Assembly: GCF_014203835.1 (NCBI RefSeq) | Contig: NZ_JACHJW010000001.1 | Coordinates: forward strand, 3,174,501 to 3,238,500 | Direction: 5' to 3' | DNA length: 64,000 nt | Origin: Micromonospora polyrhachis | GTDB taxonomy: Bacteria; Actinomycetota; Actinomycetes; Mycobacteriales; Micromonosporaceae | In this document: in pieces, positions 58,048 through 64,000 of the stretch | Numbering within the stretch: the first letter of the stretch is position 1 | Layout of the letters: each line of letters starts with the position of its first letter | Translations under genes and position numbers: made by a program | The notes under the pieces: generated by a model | Databases searched by the model: none | What the model saw: only the letters and a program-made list of their open reading frames with translations | What the model was told of the DNA's origin: nothing

Positions 58048-60270
58048 ATGACCACCGATCAGTCGAACGTCACAGGCTCCCCCGCCACGGCGAAGCCCGG
58101 CGAGGCCACGAGCGGTGGGCCCAACGGATCTGCTGAAAGAGGCGAACCCATCGGCAAGAACAACGCCGGTGGAGAAGGCCAACCTGACGGCAGCAACAAG
58201 CCCGCCGAGAAGAACGAACCCGCTGGCAAGAACAACACCGCCGGGGAAGGCGAATCCGCTGGAGACGGCGAAGCCGCCAGCAGCAGCGAACCCGTCGGGG
58301 AGAAGGGCAAGGCCAAGCCGAAGACGGCCGACGACAAGACCGAGGTCGACGGAACCGCTCCCGACCTCACGAAGAAGGACGACGACGAGAGCAACGGCAA
58401 GAAGGACGACGACAAGAAGAGCAACGGTAAGAAGGACGGCGACGAGAAGACCAGCGGCGAGAAGAAGGACGGCGACGCGGCCGAGCCGGGCGCGGCCGAC
58501 CCATGGTCCGCCTTCGCCCCGGCTCCCGAGCCGGTGGTGGGACGGATTCGGCGAGGCGTACGGGCGGTCGGTCGGGTCCTGATCCACGAATGGACCCTGG
58601 CCAGCCTGGCAAGTGTGGCGCTGGCTGTCCTGATGACCTGGCCGACGCTGCGCTATCCGCTGCACACGATTCCGCAGGACGTCATGGACCCGACCCTTCA
58701 GGCCTGGCAGATGGCCTGGTCCGGGCACATCCTGAAGACGGATCCGCTACAACTGTGGCACTCCAACACGTTCTTTCCCGAGCAGTGGAGCTTCGCCTTC
58801 TCCGACACCCTCCTCGGCTACGCGCCCGCCGGCATGATCGGTGAGGGTCCGGTCGCTGCCATCCTCCGCTACAACATCATCTTCGTACTGGCCCACGCGT
58901 TGGCGGTCCTCGGGGCGTACGCGTTGGTGCGCCAACTCGGTTCGGGCCGGATCGGCGCGGCGGTGGCCGGGGTGGCCTACGCGTACGCCCCGTGGCTGCT
59001 GGCCCAGGCCGGACACCTGCACGTCATCTCCCACGGTGGCATCCCGTTGGCGCTGGCCATGCTGGCCCGGGGACACGGCTACTCGCTCCGCCACGGCTAC
59101 CGGCCGGAACGCCGGCACGCCGGCTGGGCGTTCGCCGGCTGGCTGGTGGCGGCCTGGCAGATCAGCCTCGGTTTCGGCATCGGCCTGCCCTTCGCGTACG
59201 CCCTGGCGGTGATCGCGCTGGTCGCGCTGGTGACCTGGATCATCCAGCGGTGGATGCGGAAGGTCCAGCGACCGTTCGGCTTCAAGCTGTTGTTCGCCGA
59301 CGCGGTCGGCGGCCTGGTCTTCGCGGCCACCGGTGCCCTGCTGGCGATCCCGTACTTCACCGTCGCCGAGGCTCACCCCGGTGCGGAGCGCACCCTCAAC
59401 CAGGCAGAGCAGTACTCCATCCCGCCGACCGGCTTCCTCACCGCACCGCCGGAGTCCCTCATCTGGGGTGACCTGCACGAGCAGGCACGTGCCGCGCTGC
59501 CCGGCCTGCCGGAGACGACGGTGCTGCCCGGCTACGTGCTGTACGCGCTCGCCCTCGGTGGCCTGTTCTTCTCGATCTGGACGGTACGTCAGCGACTCTT
59601 CCTGCTCGCCGGAGCGCTGGCCACCGGCATCCTGGCGATGGGTCCACGCTTCTTCGGCGGCACCTACACCTTCAACCTGCTCTTCGAGTACCTACCCGGC
59701 TGGAACGGAATCCGTACCCCCGGTCGGCTGATGATCTGGACGACCCTGCTGCTCGGCATCCTGGCCGCTGGCGCGGTCAGTGCGCTGGCGGCCAGGGCCT
59801 ACGCGGTGGCCGCCGAACGGATCCCGCCCTGGCCCGGTCCGTGGCTGCGGCTGGTCACCCTGCTTCCGCTGGTGCTGGTGCTGGCAGAGGGGCTCAACGT
59901 CACGCCGCACCCGGTCGTGCCGGCCCAGCCGGAGGCGATGCGTACCGCCCAGGGGCCGATCCTGGTGCTGCCCAGCAACCAGAACGTCGACCAGAACGTC
60001 ATGCTCTGGTCGACCACCCGTTTTCAGAACGTGGTCAACGGGGGAAGCGGATTCACGCCCCAGCGGTTGGACGAGATTCGGCAGATCACCGCGAGTTTCC
60101 CCGACCCGGCCAGCATCGGCCACCTACGGAACCTCGGCGTCCGGACGGTCATCATGATGCGCGAGCAGGTGGCGGGCACGCCGTGGCAGACCACCATCGA
60201 CCTGCCGGTCGATCACCTCGGCATCCAGCGCGAGGACGTCGGCGAGACGGTGGTATTCCGGCTGTCGTAG
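58048..60270 (+). CDS. GT-C-type membrane glycosyltransferase-like protein
   Basis: 740 residues. Residues 1-165 are low-complexity Lys/Asp/Glu/Gly/Asn repeats (PAEKNEPAGKNN, KKDDDKKSNGKKDGD), cytoplasmic. About 12 membrane helices follow with an extracytoplasmic loop (TIPQDVMDPTLQAWQMAWSG) and WHSNTFFPEQWSFAFSDTLL typical of large GT-C or YfhO-like proteins, and a C-terminal extracytoplasmic domain. It may glycosylate or transfer polymers at the envelope; function not assigned. ATG 58048 is 11 bp after nfo. Confidence 0.7.
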   Translation: MTTDQSNVTGSPATAKPGEATSGGPNGSAERGEPIGKNNAGGEGQPDGSNKPAEKNEPAGKNNTAGEGESAGDGEAASSSEPVGEKGKAKPKTADDKTEVDGTAPDLTKKDDDESNGKKDDDKKSNGKKDGDEKTSGEKKDGDAAEPGAADPWSAFAPAPEPVVGRIRRGVRAVGRVLIHEWTLASLASVALAVLMTWPTLRYPLHTIPQDVMDPTLQAWQMAWSGHILKTDPLQLWHSNTFFPEQWSFAFSDTLLGYAPAGMIGEGPVAAILRYNIIFVLAHALAVLGAYALVRQLGSGRIGAAVAGVAYAYAPWLLAQAGHLHVISHGGIPLALAMLARGHGYSLRHGYRPERRHAGWAFAGWLVAAWQISLGFGIGLPFAYALAVIALVALVTWIIQRWMRKVQRPFGFKLLFADAVGGLVFAATGALLAIPYFTVAEAHPGAERTLNQAEQYSIPPTGFLTAPPESLIWGDLHEQARAALPGLPETTVLPGYVLYALALGGLFFSIWTVRQRLFLLAGALATGILAMGPRFFGGTYTFNLLFEYLPGWNGIRTPGRLMIWTTLLLGILAAGAVSALAARAYAVAAERIPPWPGPWLRLVTLLPLVLVLAEGLNVTPHPVVPAQPEAMRTAQGPILVLPSNQNVDQNVMLWSTTRFQNVVNGGSGFTPQRLDEIRQITASFPDPASIGHLRNLGVRTVIMMREQVAGTPWQTTIDLPVDHLGIQREDVGETVVFRLS

Positions 60271-60303
60271 CCCACTCGGGTCACGAATTCCCGTGGACCA
60301 ATC

Positions 60304-60337
60304 GAGCCGGCCGGCGCTCAACCGCGCCGGCCGGCTC
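60304..60337. terminator. Hairpin between convergent genes
   Basis: Perfect 14-bp stem GAGCCGGCCGGCGC (60304-60317) with complement 60324-60337, loop TCAACC; follows the GT-C gene and precedes the stop of the minus-strand GT87 gene. Confidence 0.8.
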
Positions 60338-60341
60338 TTGG

Positions 60342-61862
60342 TCATCGAGCGGGTGCGGCCAGATCCGGTGGCTGGGACGCCGCAGTGTGGGGCTTCCCGT
60401 TCCGTCGCCACCACCAGACCCAGGGCGCGTCCGGCGCGCCGTCGAGGACACCGCCGTCCGGGTCGTCGGGGTAGGTGGCCCGGACCGCGTCCCGCTCGGG
60501 GTGGAGAACGTCGCGTACCACCAGCCAGCAGAGTGCGGCCACGGTGATCAACCGGAGGGTGGCGGCGAGTACGAAGACCCCTTCGGGAATGACCGGCTTG
60601 CCGGAGGCACCGAGCAGTTCGCCGTAGAAGGCGAGGAAGTAGCCGACCTCGGCGAACTGCCAGGCGAGGAAGGCCCCCCAACGCGGCCGGGCCAGCACCG
60701 CGAGGGGCAACAGCCAGAGTACGAACTGCTGCGACCACACCTTGCTGAAGATCAGGAACGCGGCGACGACCAGGAAGGCGAGTTGGGCCAGCCGGGGACG
60801 ACGCGGTGCACGTATCGCCAGGAGCGCGACGGCGAGGCAGGCCAGGCCGAAGAGGAAGTACGACAGGTAGTTGAGCGTCGGGATGTTGTTGCTCAGCCAC
60901 TGGAACGGTCCCTGGTCACCGGGGATGCCCGAGTTCCACTTGCCGTCCAGGTATCGCCCGATGTACCAGAGGGTGCCCCAGTCGATCGCCCGTTCGGTGT
61001 TGAGGTCGAAGAACCTTCCCCAGTTCTCCCGGTACGGCAGTGCGATCGGCAGGTTGACCACCACCACGGACACGGCGGCGGCGCCGATCGCCACCAGGGC
61101 CTGTTTGGCCCGGTTGGCGCGGAGGGCGAGCACGAGCAGTGGACCGAGGAGGAAGATCGGCCACAGTTTCGCCGCTCCGGCGAGGCCGAGCAGGATGCCC
61201 GCCGCGGTGGGTCGGCTCTTCGCCCAGGCGTAGAGCCCGAACGCGGCCAGTCCGATGGCGAGCAGGTCCCAGTTGACGGTCGCGGTGACCAGCAACGCCG
61301 GGGATAGGGCGAACATCGCGGCGTCCCAGGGTCGTCGGCGGCGCAGCGAGAGGATGACCGCGACGGTGGCCACCGCGAGCACACTGAGCACCAACGCGTT
61401 CAGGTTGTAGAACCACATGCCCTGGTTGATTTCGGGGTTCGACTCGCCGAGGCTGTGCACCGGTAGTCCCAGCGCCCCCATGAAGTAGCCGGTCACCACC
61501 GGGTATTCCACTGGGTGGTCCCGGTAGGGCACCTTGCCCTCGTTGAGCCCTTCGGCGTAGTAGAGGGCGAGTACGTCGGTGTAGCAGAACCGGGTGTACT
61601 GGATGTTGTTCTGCCAGGCGCCGTCCTGACAGGGCGACTTCTGCACCCAGTGCAGGGCAAGGGTCAGGCAGACCAGGGCCAGCACGATCCGGGCAGCGGT
61701 CCAGAACCGGCCTTCGCGGCCGGTCGGGCTGTCGATGCCGACGGCGTGCGAACCGAGCGGTCCACCGATCGCCTGGGAGAGTCCCCGGACGAACCCGTCC
61801 GACCGGGACGGATGGTCCGGCTGCTCAGGTTCGTCGATACCGGCCGTCGACTGCGCGCTCAT
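60342..61862 (-). CDS. Glycosyltransferase 87 family protein
   Basis: 506-residue membrane protein with about 11 helices. The loop after helix 1 (FCYTDVLALYYAEGLNEGKV then PYRDHPVEYPVVTGYFMG) carries the Asp/Glu pair typical of GT87/GT-C enzymes, and LGLAGAAKLWPIFLLGPLLV is a family helix. It corresponds in position to Rv0051, between ponA1 and rpsF in M. tuberculosis. ATG 61862 starts MSAQSTAGIDEPEQ. Probably a polyprenyl-phosphate-dependent envelope glycosyltransferase. Confidence 0.82.
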   Translation of the reverse strand: MSAQSTAGIDEPEQPDHPSRSDGFVRGLSQAIGGPLGSHAVGIDSPTGREGRFWTAARIVLALVCLTLALHWVQKSPCQDGAWQNNIQYTRFCYTDVLALYYAEGLNEGKVPYRDHPVEYPVVTGYFMGALGLPVHSLGESNPEINQGMWFYNLNALVLSVLAVATVAVILSLRRRRPWDAAMFALSPALLVTATVNWDLLAIGLAAFGLYAWAKSRPTAAGILLGLAGAAKLWPIFLLGPLLVLALRANRAKQALVAIGAAAVSVVVVNLPIALPYRENWGRFFDLNTERAIDWGTLWYIGRYLDGKWNSGIPGDQGPFQWLSNNIPTLNYLSYFLFGLACLAVALLAIRAPRRPRLAQLAFLVVAAFLIFSKVWSQQFVLWLLPLAVLARPRWGAFLAWQFAEVGYFLAFYGELLGASGKPVIPEGVFVLAATLRLITVAALCWLVVRDVLHPERDAVRATYPDDPDGGVLDGAPDAPWVWWWRRNGKPHTAASQPPDLAAPAR

Positions 61863-61937
61863 GCACAGGCATCCTGCCGTACCGGGCGGGGTTTCGTCCG
61901 GCCGGCTCAGGCTGTGTCGGCCCGGTATGCGGAAAAC

Positions 61938-61973
61938 GTCGAGGGCGGCCGGGTCGCCCCGGCCGCCCTCGAC
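61938..61973. terminator. Terminator after ponA
   Basis: Perfect 16-bp stem GTCGAGGGCGGCCGGG (61938-61953) with complement 61958-61973 and TCGC tetraloop, 11 bp beyond the PBP stop. It separates the PBP gene from the GT87 gene. Confidence 0.85.
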
Positions 61974-61983
61974 GGTCATCCGA

Positions 61984-64000
61984 TCATTGTCGGGTTCGTG
62001 GTGTCTGGGTCGGTGTCAACCCGCCGCCACGGCCTCCTCGGTTGTTGTCGTCATTCGGGTCCCCAGGCTGGGTGGTGGGCCCTGGACTACCGCCGCCCGG
62101 GATCATGTTGCAGAAGATGTTGTTCGGGTCGGGGATGGGGCAGTTGGGGTTCTGCGTCTGGCCGTCGCCGCCCGGCAGGTTGGGCGGCGTCGTTGGTATC
62201 CCGTTGCCGGAGTTCGGGTCACCGATCCCCGTGGCCGGGGCAAAGCGCAGAACTTCCGCCCCCTTCAGGGCGTTGTTCATGAACTGCTGCCAGATCTCGC
62301 CCGGCAGGCCGGCACCACCGACGCTGCGGCCGTTCTTGTCCTTGATCATCGGCTTCTTCGGGTCCTTGCTGCCGACCCAGACCGCGGTGGCGAGCTGCGG
62401 GGTGTAGCCGACCATCCAGGCATCCGCGTTGAACGCCGTGTCGGCGTACTCCCAGGTGCCGGTCTTACCGGCGGAGGGCCGGGAGCCGGAGAGGCCGAGT
62501 CCGCTGTTGCTCGGGATCTTGGTCAGCGCCGAGGTGACCTCGTCCGCCACCGGCTGTTCTATGCGCTGCTGCGGCTTCAACTGCTCACCGCCGACCTTGT
62601 CCCACTTTCCGGTATCCCGGTTCTGCTTCTCGACGGAGATCACGAAGTGGGCCTTGTTGTACTTGCCCCGGTTTGCCAGCGTGGCCACCCCGTTGGCGTG
62701 GTCGAGCACGGTCACCGGGTACTGCCCGTAGGCCACCATGTCCCAGAACGGGGCGGGGGAGAGCTCACTCCCCTTCTTCTTGGTGAGGTCCATCGGCGCG
62801 GGCGGGTTGTCGGAGGTGGTCCACATGGTGGTGATGCCGGCGGCCTTGGCCATGTCGACGACCTTGTCCGCGCCGATCTCCTTGGTCAGGTGATAGAACG
62901 GCACGTTGTACGACTCGACCGTGGACCACTCCAGGCTGCACCAGTCGCCGCAGGAGGCGGTACGACCGGCGTTCACGACCGTGATCTTGGTGTCCGGAAT
63001 CTTGTAGTTCTTCGTCTTCCAGTGCGACTGGAGGCTCTTGCCCGCCTGGAGACCCGCCGCCAACGTATAGATCTTGAAGGACGAGCCCGGCGGATGTCCC
63101 CCGGTCAGTACGCCGCCGAGGGTGTTCTTCCCGGCGAAGTCGATACCCGTGCCGTCGTCGCCACCGTAGTAGGCCTGCACTTGGCCATTCTTCGGGTTGA
63201 TCGCCACCATCGCTGCCATCAGGTTGGCCGGCTGGTCGGCAAGCACCGAGTTCTTCTTGGCCCGCATGGCGGCGGCCTCAGCAGCAGCCTGCATCTTCGC
63301 GTCGATGGTGGTCCTGATCTTGTAACCACCCTCCTTGACCTCGGTGACGCAGTTGGGCAGCTTGTTCGCCGGGTCGTTCCCGAGCTGGCACAGCTTCATC
63401 GCGGCCATCTCTTCGTAGACGTAGTTGACCACGTTGCCTACCGGCGTCTTGACCCCGTTACCCAGGCCGTTACCTTCCTTGGGTGGCTGAACCTTCGGGT
63501 ATTCCGCGTCAGTCGGTCGCGCCTGCCCCGGCGGGAACCAGCCCTTCTCCTGCATACCGTTCAGGACGTAGTTCCACCGGTCCTTCGCGGCCTCCGGGTT
63601 CACCGCCGGGTCGTAGCCCTTGTGTCCGGTGGAACTGTCGGGGACGGGCTGCTTGATCAGCCCAGCCAGCACCGCCGCCTGGGCGACGGTCAGATCCTTG
63701 GTCGGCACCCTGAAGTACGTCTGCGCCGCCGCCTCGATGCCGTACGCCCCCCGCCCGAAGTAGATGACGTTGAGGTAGTGCTGCATGATCTCGGGCTTGG
63801 TGTACTTCTCGGTCAACTTGGAGGCGATGATCGCCTCCTTGACCTTCCGGCCGTACGAGTCGTCCTTCAGGTTCTCCATCGCGTTGCGGGCGTACTGCTG
63901 GGTGATGGTGGAGGCACCCTGCCGGCCGCCGCCGGTCAGGTTGTTCCACGCGGCCCGGATGATGCCCTTGTAGTCGACCCCCGAGTGGTCGTAGAAGTTG
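61984..64000 (-). CDS. ponA: Class A penicillin-binding protein, 5' end outside the window
   Basis: 672 visible codons of a bifunctional peptidoglycan synthase. Glycosyltransferase 51 motifs are GASTITQQYARNA and TEKYTKPEIMQHYLNVIYFG; the transpeptidase has PPGSSFKIYTL (SxxK Ser), ESYNVPF (SxN) and SAGKTGTWEY (KTG). The C-terminus is a Pro/Gly/Asn-rich tail with two Cys. The N-terminal membrane anchor is beyond base 64000. Position next to a GT87 gene and rpsF matches ponA1 of mycobacteria. Confidence 0.93.
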   Translation of the reverse strand, partial: NFYDHSGVDYKGIIRAAWNNLTGGGRQGASTITQQYARNAMENLKDDSYGRKVKEAIIASKLTEKYTKPEIMQHYLNVIYFGRGAYGIEAAAQTYFRVPTKDLTVAQAAVLAGLIKQPVPDSSTGHKGYDPAVNPEAAKDRWNYVLNGMQEKGWFPPGQARPTDAEYPKVQPPKEGNGLGNGVKTPVGNVVNYVYEEMAAMKLCQLGNDPANKLPNCVTEVKEGGYKIRTTIDAKMQAAAEAAAMRAKKNSVLADQPANLMAAMVAINPKNGQVQAYYGGDDGTGIDFAGKNTLGGVLTGGHPPGSSFKIYTLAAGLQAGKSLQSHWKTKNYKIPDTKITVVNAGRTASCGDWCSLEWSTVESYNVPFYHLTKEIGADKVVDMAKAAGITTMWTTSDNPPAPMDLTKKKGSELSPAPFWDMVAYGQYPVTVLDHANGVATLANRGKYNKAHFVISVEKQNRDTGKWDKVGGEQLKPQQRIEQPVADEVTSALTKIPSNSGLGLSGSRPSAGKTGTWEYADTAFNADAWMVGYTPQLATAVWVGSKDPKKPMIKDKNGRSVGGAGLPGEIWQQFMNNALKGAEVLRFAPATGIGDPNSGNGIPTTPPNLPGGDGQTQNPNCPIPDPNNIFCNMIPGGGSPGPTTQPGDPNDDNNRGGRGGGLTPTQTPRTRQ

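Noticed and set aside
1-64000. tRNA, rRNA or tmRNA genes
   Set aside because: No cloverleaf with a TTCGA-type T-loop and matching acceptor stem, and no rRNA signature, was recognised.

Overview
The window is a continuous 64 kb piece of a high-GC actinobacterial chromosome. Codon usage, Bpa with its GQYL tail, DUF4192, LppU-type proteins and the gene order ponA / GT87 / rpsF-ssb-rpsR-rplI / dnaB all point to Actinobacteria. The ponA-to-dnaB order matches the region close to oriC in mycobacteria and relatives. Family Micromonosporaceae is my inference from protein flavour and intergenic style; no rRNA or tRNA gene is present to confirm it.

Layout. 1-11 kb: housekeeping genes (ACT-domain protein, lipoprotein, pheA, AIM24 protein, zincin, OsmC, serS, two tandem Cof-type HAD phosphatases, Bpa, an alpha/beta hydrolase and a Tat-type lipoprotein binding protein). 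11-21 kb: ddaH divergent from an Lrp regulator, a YbjN-like protein, molybdenum-cofactor genes (DUF6457-mobA divergent from fdhD, then moaA-moaD), DUF4192, fructosamine kinase and a membrane metallophosphoesterase. 21.1-27.9 kb: accessory island. It holds three copies of a small Cys-containing protein, a large protein with two DnaJ-like zinc modules, a DivIVA-like fragment, two minimal GntR regulators, a 387-bp segmental duplication and an RloA/RloB (AbiL-like) defence pair. 28-33 kb: divergent MerR / old yellow enzyme, a 540-bp non-coding stretch with two large hairpins, and two tandem secreted transglycosylase-ricin-lectin paralogues. 32.6-36.7 kb: a very unusual endonuclease Q-like PHP nuclease fused to a UvrD/PcrA helicase, then a prepilin peptidase. 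36.8-46 kb: two LppU-type proteins, an AAA ATPase, GNAT, DoxX, a GT87 mannosyltransferase and the moaC-mog-moeA-moaE operon. 46.4-52.4 kb: a GGDEF-EAL protein, another GT87-like protein, paired crcB fluoride channels, a phosphoribosyltransferase and a zf-TFIIB protein. 52.6-64 kb: dnaB, a cluster of DnaA-box-like sites, rplI-rpsR-ssb-rpsF, an endonuclease IV homologue, two GT-C membrane proteins and the 3' part of a class A PBP.

How genes work together. Nine Moco/formate-dehydrogenase accessory genes sit in three separate clusters and cover most of the pathway from GTP to a guanylated, sulfurated cofactor. The ribosomal/ssb operon and dnaB form the replication-translation block. Short-period tandem repeats (mostly 17-36 bp) recur across the window, often with a gene's stop codon inside the first repeat unit. 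This looks like a genome-wide habit rather than the property of any one gene. The best candidates for undescribed biology are the EndoQ-UvrD fusion and the GntR / small-Cys-protein / zinc-ribbon cassette.
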